Assembly: GCA_964605705.1 (NCBI GenBank)
Contig: CAZSDW010000010.1
Coordinates: forward strand, 1-64,000
DNA length: 64,000 nucleotides
DNA from: CAZSDW01 sp964605705
GTDB taxonomy: Bacteria; Fidelibacterota; UBA2242
Reading direction: 5' to 3'
The stretch's first letter is position 1. Each line of letters starts with the position of its first letter. This document shows, in pieces, positions 17,476-25,502 of this stretch. The notes beneath the pieces were generated by a model. It worked only from the letters and a program-made list of their open reading frames with translations. It was not told the origin of the DNA and made no database searches. The position numbers and the translations under genes were made by a program.

Positions 17476-18717
17476 CTATTCGAAGGTCACTTCTATAAAC
17501 TTATCTTTTTTACTGAGGGTAACGTTCTTGCTTACACCATTTGATGTGATAATGTAATCACCGTAAAAGGCATTTGCCCGGTATTCACCTTTTTTATCGG
17601 CTTTGTCAGTAATCTGTGTCCACCAATCTTTATAAACCAGATCCCGGTAAGCCTGTACCTGCGGACGAGGTGTCCAGTCTTTTTTCCACATGGCGCAATG
17701 GGGCTGCCAGTGATCACCTGCCCAGAAGCCCCACATCAGAATTGCTTCCACGCTGGGATGCGCAAAATAAATCGGCAGAAGTTTTTTTAGTTCATCCACC
17801 TGTACCTGTTCATCAGCATAGGAAAAAAGGCATTCGGTAATTTTGATTGGTAAATCGTATTTTGCCAGCATATCCAGGGTCTCTTGGGTACGCTCGGCAG
17901 AAACGGGAGCGGTCGTCCGCATGGACAGATGTGCCTGACAACCAATACCATCAATCGGAACGCCATTCGCCAGCAGCCTGTCCAGCTGAATAATAAAAGT
18001 ATTCCGGTTATAGCCCATATCCAGAATAGCATAATCGTTGACATACAATTTCACATCCGGGTTGCCGAATTTTGCCATATATGCCATTTCATTGACAATC
18101 CCGTAACCCAGCCGGCGGCGAAAAAAATCGCCATTAACCATTTCATTATTCAGGTCAAATTCCGTGATGCGTCCCTTGAAATGTTCCGTCACGCCAATGG
18201 CTCGCCGGTTGACTGCCGCCCGCAGATCGTCATTATTCAGCTGCTTTAACCAGTCCATGACAAACTCATCCTTTGCCCAGAAAATACAATGTCCACGCAT
18301 CGGGATATTTCGCTCGGCACAGAGCTCGTAAATCCGGTCTGCCACCGCATAATCAACGACTCCCGGCTCCTTTTCACAATCGTACCACTTCAGGGCATTT
18401 TCATGAACGGCAAAGTTGAAATTCTCTTCCAGAATTTTCAAGTACATTTCCCGATCCGTATCGGACATCGGATTTTCGGCATTCTCAGCCAGGGAATTCG
18501 GGATCGCCGTTCCGAATAAAAATTCATGGCACACCTGCTGAATTTTTACATCGGCGCGTGGTTTAGTTTTGATCATGATGTTGCCCATTCGATATTCAGC
18601 GATACGGGCATTGATTGCCGCGGCGGTCACTCTTTCGGCATTATCATCTCCGGCATAGATATCAAACATGATTAAAATGTAACCAATTAGAAAAATTAAC
18701 CCAGCATTCTTTTTCAT
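17476..18717 (-). CDS. Secreted endo-1,4-beta-xylanase, GH10 family
   Basis: A signal peptide (residues 1-22, hydrophobic core LIFLIGYILIMF) leads into a GH10 TIM barrel. The likely acid/base is Glu192 in EFDLNNEMVNG and the nucleophile is Glu295 in IKITECLFSY, about 100 residues apart as in the family. Other GH10 marks are FNFAVHENALKW (near 100), MRGHCIFW (near 140) and the final MWGFWAGDHW (near 325). It hydrolyses beta-1,4-xylan or a similar glycan outside the cytoplasm. No carbohydrate-binding module or T9SS sorting domain is attached, so it is probably periplasmic or Sec-secreted. Its convergent place beside the rhamnose genes suggests use of rhamnose-bearing plant or algal polysaccharides. 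Confidence 0.9.
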   Translation of the reverse strand: MKKNAGLIFLIGYILIMFDIYAGDDNAERVTAAAINARIAEYRMGNIMIKTKPRADVKIQQVCHEFLFGTAIPNSLAENAENPMSDTDREMYLKILEENFNFAVHENALKWYDCEKEPGVVDYAVADRIYELCAERNIPMRGHCIFWAKDEFVMDWLKQLNNDDLRAAVNRRAIGVTEHFKGRITEFDLNNEMVNGDFFRRRLGYGIVNEMAYMAKFGNPDVKLYVNDYAILDMGYNRNTFIIQLDRLLANGVPIDGIGCQAHLSMRTTAPVSAERTQETLDMLAKYDLPIKITECLFSYADEQVQVDELKKLLPIYFAHPSVEAILMWGFWAGDHWQPHCAMWKKDWTPRPQVQAYRDLVYKDWWTQITDKADKKGEYRANAFYGDYIITSNGVSKNVTLSKKDKFIEVTFE

Positions 18718-18960
18718 TTATCAATCCCCCAATAACATTGGTTAGAATATAATCAATTTTTGCTCTTTAAAACAGACCCCGAAAATTCAATCTCATTATT
18801 AATCCCGATAAATGTCCGATAATATCTATCATTCGATCAGAGCTTCAAATATTCATAATATTTCCAATATCGTTGAAATTATTTATCATCCTCAGAAATA
18901 TCTGTTTTTTAGATTAATTTCATAAAGTAAGTTTAATAAATATTCGGCGAGGTGTCTGAT

Positions 18961-20514
18961 TTGAACAAGATTAGGAATGTATTGCTTTTATATCCCAAAA
19001 TGCCCAATACTTTCTGGTCGATGCATTATCTCAACCGGATCACGGGATTCAAGTCAAGTTACCCGCCTCTTGGATTAATGACCATTGCGCCCATGCTTCC
19101 GGGGACATGGAATAAAAGGCTGATTGATACCAATATTGAAAAACTCAAACCGAAAGATTTGGCATCGGCGGATCTGGTATTTATCAGTGCCATGAACGTA
19201 CAGGAAAGATCCGTCGCTGAGTTGGTAAAAATTTGCAAGGATTACCGGTTACCAGTTGTCGCCGGTGGTCCTCTATTCACCCATGAATATTATAAATTTC
19301 CACTGATCGATTACTTTGTATGCAATGAAGCAGAAATTACCCTTCCTGAATTCCTGGAGGATTTTCAACAAGGCAAAGCCAGGAGGATTTATCGTTCAAC
19401 CCAATTTGCAGACCTTTCAAAGACACCCTCACCTGATTACAATCTGATTGACCTGAGCAAATACAACTACAGTATCATTCAATTTTCCCGCGGCTGTCCC
19501 TATCTGTGTGATTTCTGTGATGTAACGACACTCTTTGGCAGAGTGCCAAGGACGAAATCTACCCATCAAATAATTGCTGAATTAAATGCAATAATGCCGC
19601 GAATCAAGTCCGAACTGATTCTGTTTGCCGATGATAATTTAATCGGCAATAAAAATGTTCTAAAAAATGATCTGTTACCAGCATTAATTCAATGGAGAGC
19701 TGAAAATCCTTATGCACCGACATTCGCGACACAGGTATCCATTAATTTAGCCGACGATGACGATTTAATGTATTTAATGCTCGAAGCGGGATTCCGACAT
19801 ATCTTTGTGGGTATCGAGACTCCCATCAAGGAAAGTCTTGAGTATTGTCATAAAAATCAGAATTTAGGACGAGATATCCGCTCCAGTATCAACACATTAC
19901 ATTCCAAGGGTTTTGTGGTCACAGGCGGATTTATCATTGGATTTGACACCGACTCAGAAGATATATTTGAAGAGATGCCCCACTTTATTCAAAATGGCGG
20001 AATTGTCATTGCAACGTTGAATTTACTTAAAGCACCTCCGGGTACAAAATTATATGATCAGATGAAACAGGAAGGAAGGTTGTTAGAATCACTTGATTTT
20101 GATGAAAACAAATCGAATTTCAAAACGAAGATTCCGAAGAATAAATTGATAAAAGGATACTCGCATACAATTAGAAACGTCTATAATCCCGAATGTATCT
20201 TCAATAGGACAGAAACTTTTTTTTCGGTCTATCACTCTGCCCAAGTCAAGAACCGCTTACGTCGCAATTTCAGATTTTCTGACATTATAATTATTTTACG
20301 CGCCATATTTTATATTGGAATCATCAATAAACACCGGCAGTACTTTTGGAAATCATTACTTAAACTTAGAAAATATCCGTCGGGTAATTTAGTTCTTGCC
20401 TTTCTAATCACAGTTTTAAGTTATCAATTTCAGAAAATGGGTGAAAGATTTGAAAAACAATTGAAAGAGGATCCCTACTATACAATTAACGAGGAAGAAA
20501 ATATTGAAAAGTAA
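18961..20514 (+). CDS. B12-binding-domain radical SAM protein (DUF4070-like C-terminus)
   Basis: A Rossmann-like N-terminal domain of the cobalamin-binding type (about 1-160, with VVAGGPLFTH) lacks the DxHxxG base-off motif. The radical SAM core follows, with the [4Fe-4S] motif CPYLCDFC in SRGCPYLCDFCDVTTLFG. The core continues through FVGIETPIKESLE and GGFIIGFDTDSEDIFE, and the C-terminal part resembles DUF4070 proteins. TTG at 18961 is preferred as start because GAGG lies 8 nt upstream; the in-frame GTG at 18952 overlaps that site. Substrate unknown: relatives act in lipid, cofactor or natural-product modification. It stands alone with a terminator after it. Confidence 0.8.
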   Translation: MNKIRNVLLLYPKMPNTFWSMHYLNRITGFKSSYPPLGLMTIAPMLPGTWNKRLIDTNIEKLKPKDLASADLVFISAMNVQERSVAELVKICKDYRLPVVAGGPLFTHEYYKFPLIDYFVCNEAEITLPEFLEDFQQGKARRIYRSTQFADLSKTPSPDYNLIDLSKYNYSIIQFSRGCPYLCDFCDVTTLFGRVPRTKSTHQIIAELNAIMPRIKSELILFADDNLIGNKNVLKNDLLPALIQWRAENPYAPTFATQVSINLADDDDLMYLMLEAGFRHIFVGIETPIKESLEYCHKNQNLGRDIRSSINTLHSKGFVVTGGFIIGFDTDSEDIFEEMPHFIQNGGIVIATLNLLKAPPGTKLYDQMKQEGRLLESLDFDENKSNFKTKIPKNKLIKGYSHTIRNVYNPECIFNRTETFFSVYHSAQVKNRLRRNFRFSDIIIILRAIFYIGIINKHRQYFWKSLLKLRKYPSGNLVLAFLITVLSYQFQKMGERFEKQLKEDPYYTINEEENIEK

Positions 20515-20599
20515 AGTCTTGTCGATGAATTCCATTCATGAAATTCACTATGAAGATATGTCGGACTACCCGACTTAAAAAAAGAAAATAGGTATTGTT

Positions 20600-20616
20600 A
20601 GCCCGGAGGGCTTTTT
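20600..20616 (+). terminator. Intrinsic terminator after the radical SAM gene
   Basis: A compact AGCCC-GGA-GGGCT hairpin runs straight into TTTTT, about 85 bp past the stop codon. A second small hairpin (GTCGG/CCGAC) lies just upstream near 20561. Confidence 0.7.
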
Positions 20617-20627
20617 AATTTAGTTAA

Positions 20628-21341
20628 TCAATGGTCTTTATAAGGACTCCAGACTTTCCAGACATTCCCAACCAGATCGGGTCCCGGTTTCAGCACTTTC
20701 TTGCCGGGCGCCCAGCCAGCCGGGCAAACCTCGGCTCCCTTAGTGGCGCGGACATGCTGAAAGGCTTGAATTTGCCGAATCGTCTCACCCATCTGGCGAC
20801 CGACCGGCGGCGTCATCACTTCCATCGCCTGAATAACACCATCGGGATCGATGATAAACCTGCCGCGTAATTCTACACCGGCATTTTCGTCATAAATCCC
20901 ATATACTTTCCCGACGTTGCCCGGACCATCGGAAACCATGTGAAAAGGGATGTCCTTCTCAGCCATTTTCGATAATTCCTGATCATTCCAGACCTTGTGT
21001 ACGAACTGACTGTCAACACTGACCGAAATCACTTCGACACCAAGTTCCTGAAGAGTATCATAATTGGCAGCGACCGCTGACACTTCGGTCGCTCAGACAA
21101 AGGTGAAATCGCCGGGATAAAAACACAGGAGTACCCACTTCCCCAGGAAATCCGCCAGTTTAACCGGCACAAATTTTCCCCGGTAATACGCCGGTGCTTC
21201 AAAATCAGGAGCTTTTTGCCCCACTCGCGCAGTCACCATCTTTATCTCCTTTGTTGTGATTTCTTCTGCTTTTAATTCAATGGGCGGCAATCCAACCTTT
21301 GCTCCCGTCGGACGCGCACAACCAACACCATTTTCAGACAT
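20628..21341 (-). CDS. prxU: Probable selenocysteine peroxiredoxin (in-frame UGA at the peroxidatic position)
   Basis: Read straight through a TGA at 21093-21095, this is one uninterrupted 237-residue AhpC/Prx1-type peroxiredoxin. The UGA sits at residue 83 in FYPGDFTFV-U-ATEVSAV, exactly where 2-Cys enzymes have the peroxidatic Cys of TFVCPTE. The resolving Cys is present in GAEVCPAGW. Bacterial selenoprotein peroxiredoxins are a known class, so UGA is best read as selenocysteine. It would reduce peroxides in the cytoplasm. A candidate SECIS hairpin follows the UGA. Two starts have good ribosome-binding sites: ATG 21341 (AGGAGG, 8 nt) and ATG 21239 (GGAG, 6 nt); the latter gives about 203 residues, a more usual length. 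Selenocysteine-insertion genes are not in the window. A point mutation or error is the alternative, but both sides are well conserved. Confidence 0.85.
21062..21095 (-). promoter_or_regulatory. UGA codon and candidate bacterial SECIS hairpin
   Basis: Counting from the base after UGA, nucleotides 14-17 (CAGC) pair with 22-25 (GCUG) around a GGUC apical loop (18-21). Below a U/C mismatch, G12-C27 and U11-A28 pair, then after one more mismatch A9-U30 and A8-U31. The apical loop starts with G and lies 17 nt from the UGA, inside the 16-37 nt range known for bacterial SECIS elements, and its GGUC resembles the loop of E. coli fdhF. A competing stem (GCGACC with GGUCGC, nucleotides 1-6 and 18-23) is also possible. 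Confidence 0.6.
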
Positions 21342-21702
21342 TCTCTGATCCTCCTGTCAAAATCTTATCTGAGTGAAAATAAGATATATTGGACACAATC
21401 TCAACCCATAATTTCAAAATCAATCAATTCCTGACTGATGTTGATCTATCATAAATATAACAACTTCGAAATCGCTAATTTCTGAGCAATCGGCGGCGGG
21501 GCCATGGCGGTTTTGATGCCCGATCTGGTGCTTGGTTTTCCTGGCAGGTATGATACATTTGTCGATTTTTCTACCGTTAATGTTTCACGAAAGAGATTGA
21601 CTCCTACCGTCATTCTGAATCCCAAACGTCCCCGTTCGGAAATTCAAAATAACAAGGAAAGAACCATTCTTTTACGTGCCGGCGATACCAAAATCGCAGC
21701 GT
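21342..21702. other. Intergenic region between the peroxiredoxin and the OmpA-domain end
   Basis: The right end of the peroxiredoxin gene has AGGAGG at 21350-21355 on the minus strand. The rest holds no convincing gene on either strand. A 68-codon plus-strand frame (21504-21710) has no family resemblance and no ribosome-binding site, so it is left out. Confidence 0.4.
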
Positions 21703-23714
21703 CTATTTGAGCTTAGCGCCAATGACTATTTCGACCCTGCGGTTCGGGATACGACCTTCTTCCGTTGAGTTATCGGCAATCGGTTTTTGTTCACCGTATC
21801 CGACGACTCGCAACCGATATGGCGAGGCTTTTGGATGCTGGCGAACATAATGCAACACTGACAAAGCCCGGCTGGTGGATAATTCCCAGTTGGATTTGTA
21901 TTTCCCTTCAAATTTCTGGGCAATCGGAACATTGTCGGTATGACCCTCAATGAAAATTTCCCGATCCGGATAATTGGTAAGCACATCCCAGGGTGTTTTT
22001 CCAATATCCCATGCCGGATACCAGAGTTCATCGGTACTCCCATAAAAGCTTTCGAGATTATATAATCCCGCATGACTGACCAGACATTTAAACCGATCCG
22101 TATGCCCCAATATCCAGTTGACGCAATATCCGCCATAAGAGCCGCCGATAGCAGCTGTTTTTAACGGATCAATAAAATCGTACTGTTTAATGGCATAGTC
22201 GAGCCCGCTCATCAGATCTTCATAAGCCCTACCGCCATAATCGTGGCTTACCTGTTCCCGGAATTTGGAGCCATAACCGGTACTTCCCCGGGGATTAATG
22301 AACAAACCGACATAGCCGGGCGATGTAATCAGCTGAAAAGTAAACCAGGTCGTCATAAAGCGATCCGCCCACATATTCTGCGGACCGCCATGGATCGCCA
22401 GAACCAGGGGGTACTTCTTCCGGGCATCGAAACCCGGCGGTTTGAGCAAGAACGCCTGAACCCGGTCTCCGTCAGCGCCTTTGAACCAGAATTCCTCCAG
22501 CATTAGCAATTCAAGCTCATCCAGCAGTAGCTTATTGATAAACGTCAGCTGTGTGACCTTGTTTTTATCAAGAGCCATAAAAAAGAGCTCATCTGGCAGA
22601 TGATTGTAGCTGCGCCGAAACACGAGCCCCAAACCATCGGGGGTGACACAGATCTGACAATTGTAGCCGTCCTTTGTCAATCGCTTGATTTTATCGTTCA
22701 AGTCAACACTGTAAATTGCACAGCGACCTTCGTTACGTGCTGTAAAATAGAGGATTTTACTGTCCGGTGACCAGGCCAACTTCCTCTACTGAGCGATCCA
22801 GCTTGTCAGACAAGGGATTGACTCGGTTATTTTTACGATTGTATATAATAAGTTGTGTCCGGTCAGATTCATAGCCGGGTTTGGACATGGCTACATAGGC
22901 GATATAATTCCCGTCCGGTGAANNNNNNNNNNNNNNNNNNNNNNNNNNNNNNNNNNNNNNNNNNNNNNNNNNNNNNNNNNNNNNNNNNNNNNNNNNNNNN
23001 NNNNNNNNNNNNNNNNNNNNNNCCGTCCGGTGAAATATCAAAATCACGATTTCCGGATAATGATACCGGCGGAGCGTCGTTATCACCTGGCGTCAAATCG
23101 GTCATCTGTCCATCGCTGATATTTACCAGAAAGACATGGTTGCGCTCATCGCCCAGCCAGGTATCCCAGTGACGGTATGGTAATTTGTTAATTGTTCGCG
23201 CTGTACATTTGGGCAACTGGTCTTTTGTGGGATTTTCCACGTCCGTTTTCCCTTCCGGGAGGATACGTGAACCACACAAAATAGTCTTACCGTCTTTAGA
23301 CCAGACCGGCTGATACAGGTCTGTTTTTGAAAAAGTTAATTGCCGGGCTTCGCCGCCATTAACAGGAATCAGAAATAGGTTTTTGGGACCATTTCGATCT
23401 GAGAGAAAAGCGATGGTTTTACCATCCGGCGACCAGCACGGCGAATGATCATCAAAAGGGGAGATCGTCAGCTGCTTTGACGCTCCGCCGCTGATCGGAA
23501 TATACCAGATATCGGAACTGATCTTATTTTGTAGCAAATCAGGTGTCGCAAGCGTATAGGCAATGCGTTTACCATCGGGCGAAATTCGCGGATCGCTGAT
23601 CCGTCTTATCTGCATAAGGTCTTCTGGCTGCATGGGTCGTTTCGGAGCAGATTCGCCAATTAATAATGGAAACAAAATCATTAATAACAATGAATGATTC
23701 ATTCGTTTTTTCAT
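21703..23714 (-). pseudogene. Disrupted S9 (prolyl oligopeptidase-type) peptidase, fused at its C-terminus to an OmpA-like domain
   Basis: The N-terminal part (from 23714) has a signal peptide and TolB/beta-propeller repeats (RISPDGKRIAY, CWSPDGKTIAFLSDRNG). The catalytic part has LAIHGGP, INPRGSTGYG and the nucleophile motif GGSYGGY near 22140, all S9 marks. Three faults break it. A 100-N gap interrupts the propeller. One extra G near 22781 shifts the frame (SVEEV should continue as AWSPDSK). After a WYPAWDIGKTPWD segment the S9 fold stops before its catalytic Asp and His. The last 90 residues (21703-21975) are instead a complete OmpA/MotB-type peptidoglycan-binding domain (IFIEGHTDNVPI, NWELSTSRA, GYGEQKPIADN, NRRVEI). 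Either a deletion fused two genes or the assembly joined two loci; the nearby faults favour poor assembly. Confidence 0.75.
22923..23022. other. Assembly gap of 100 Ns
   Basis: Exactly 100 Ns, the usual placeholder for a gap of unknown size. The 12 bases CCGTCCGGTGAA occur immediately on both sides. Overlapping them merges the flanks into one clean reading, DFDISPDGNYIAYVAM, so the two contigs probably overlap and little or nothing is missing. Confidence 0.95.
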
Positions 23715-24069
23715 GATTACCTACTTCGCAGGCTAATTTCAATATAAACATTATTATATTGTTTATCCACAATTTATTTTCCCTATTGCATAATGACCAA
23801 TTCCGTCTGTCGGTCCGAAAGATTGGATCTGACAATGAAATAAAAGGGGCACAGCCCCGACTGGTCGGGTTGTCATATTATCGTTGTAGTTGGCAAGGGC
23901 GATGTTCCCCTACAATTATTCCAACACCAGCAATCCGGCGACGATCTCCGCCGTCTCCAGATTGGTGAATAGTGAATAGGGATTTGTTTACTTTTACCTT
24001 ACCTGAATTGGTACTTAGAACTGTGAATATTAGCGAGACTGCTTATCACAATCATTTCAAATAATTGGA
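23715..24069. repeat. Intergenic region with small palindromes
   Basis: No gene is seen. GGGGC-ACA-GCCCC (23846-23858) is a short hairpin. TTGTAG (23884-23889) and CTACAA (23910-23915) bracket a GGCAAGGGC...TTCCCC core that looks like a worn small palindromic intergenic repeat. Another copy is not obvious in the window, so its status as a dispersed repeat is a guess. Confidence 0.3.
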
Positions 24070-24492
24070 CTAATAGTCTGCCATATATTCGCCGTAACCT
24101 TCGCCAATGTACCATCGGAGAATATAGTGTCCATCCCCTGGAGTCTTTACACAGAAAGTGTCTCCAACATCGATCGAATTATTTTGATTGACATCTATAT
24201 AATACACGCCAACAACATTAGGTGTTTCTGTATATTTCACAGCGATCCCGGACCATACAATTGAATCCATATCATTTTTCAATTCCCAGTCAACAGAGCT
24301 TAATTTTGGATCACCAACGATTCCGTCCACCGTCCAATTCACAATATTCAATTCATCATTTGTGCTCAGCTGCTGTAAACCTATTATTCCAGTTTCTTCC
24401 TTCTTCTCTGTATTTTCCGTGCAACTACTACTGAGAACAACCAGCAGCAGCATTGCCAACATTCTTATCGCCAAAATGTTATTCCTTGTCAT
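24070..24492 (-). CDS. Small lipoprotein of unknown function
   Basis: A classic lipoprotein signal peptide ends in LSSSC (Cys at residue 24), so the mature protein should be lipid-anchored in the envelope. The 116-residue remainder has an extended beta-rich body and a segment DVNQNNSIDVGD near residue 100. That segment looks like an EF-hand or dockerin-type Ca2+ loop, here a single copy. I do not recognise the family. GGAGGAG lies just upstream of the ATG on the minus strand. It has no operon partner. Confidence 0.65.
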   Translation of the reverse strand: MTRNNILAIRMLAMLLLVVLSSSCTENTEKKEETGIIGLQQLSTNDELNIVNWTVDGIVGDPKLSSVDWELKNDMDSIVWSGIAVKYTETPNVVGVYYIDVNQNNSIDVGDTFCVKTPGDGHYILRWYIGEGYGEYMADY

Positions 24493-25085
24493 TTTTTCTC
24501 CTCCTATGCATTTTTAAATCAGATTTGGTTATAACAGAGCATATAGATTTATAAAATACTTCCTCTTGAAGCGTGAGCAATTTCTTAAATCGTTTGTGTA
24601 TATTCATTGTTCTTCTAACGCCATATAGTAACTATTTAAACCATTGAATATATTTAACAAATACCGTTGGGTTGATTCTTATTACATACAACATGTGCTT
24701 AACCTCATCAATTATAGGTGTTTACTGGTTGTAACAATTTGCCATATTAAAACTTTTCCCGTCGGTTTCCACATATAAACACCGATCTTTGATCGTTAAA
24801 CAAACTATTAACCATATTTCGTCGCAACTATGCTAAGAATATATTCAATCCGGCGATACACTGTCAAGCCATAAATCAATAGCCACCCGAAATGAACTAC
24901 CCCGAGGCAAGCATCGGGGAATTCTCTCGATTGAACCATATCAAATTCGTCACGGGTTTTTACTTTTAGAATACATTGGAATCATTATATTTATAGTACA
25001 ATGAAAAATTCATAAAACCCGGGAGAATACTTGCGTTAATTGACAATTGCATATTTTTTCCCAATCCCACACTCGGGAGGCTATC
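24493..25085. other. Long AT-rich intergenic region
   Basis: About 590 bp between divergent genes with no convincing open frame, RNA gene or strong hairpin. It should contain promoters for the lipoprotein (minus) and bacteriohemerythrin (plus), but none stands out. TCGGGAGG at 25073-25080 is the ribosome-binding site of the latter. Confidence 0.4.
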
Positions 25086-25484
25086 ATGGCACAGATTCGA
25101 TGGAATGAACAATTTAGCGTAACAAATGAATTTATCGACAATCAACACAAACAGATCATCTCTATCATCAATGACCTGTATGAAAGCCAGCGAAAAGACG
25201 ATCAATTCGAGACGATGGAATCAATCTTTATCCGCTTGAAAGAGTACGCTAATACTCACTTCAGGGACGAAGAAAAACTGTTGGCGGAGTGGCAGTATCC
25301 GAATCTGAAAGAACATCATGAAGCACACCAGAAATTGATAAATAAATTGCTTGAAGAACAAAAAGAGTTTATAAATATGAAGAAACAGTACCCGATAAGG
25401 CAGCTGCTCTCTTTCATTAAGGAATGGTTAGTGGACCACCTCTATACCATGGATAAAAAGTACATCCCCTATATAAAACAATAG
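25086..25484 (+). CDS. Bacteriohemerythrin
   Basis: A 132-residue four-helix-bundle protein that binds O2 at a non-haem di-iron site. All seven expected ligands are visible: His21, His58, Glu62, His77, His81, His118 and Asp123 (motifs NQHKQI, THFRDEE, HHEAH and WLVDHLYTMD). The ATG at 25086 is chosen over an in-frame ATG at 25047 because GGGAGG lies 5 nt before it and the family starts with this WNEQFSV strand. It probably stores or senses oxygen, or helps protect anaerobic enzymes. The convergent neighbour ends 18 bp away. Confidence 0.92.
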   Translation: MAQIRWNEQFSVTNEFIDNQHKQIISIINDLYESQRKDDQFETMESIFIRLKEYANTHFRDEEKLLAEWQYPNLKEHHEAHQKLINKLLEEQKEFINMKKQYPIRQLLSFIKEWLVDHLYTMDKKYIPYIKQ

Positions 25485-25502
25485 ACCACAATAGATAATA
25501 TT

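Noticed and set aside
20628..21341. Peroxiredoxin as two separate genes or a nonsense pseudogene
   Set aside because: Frame and homology continue unbroken through the TGA, both flanks are intact, and the codon falls on the catalytic Cys where selenocysteine is known to occur.
22757..23172. Open frames that run through the Ns
   Set aside because: They are produced by translating the gap; only their flanks carry information.
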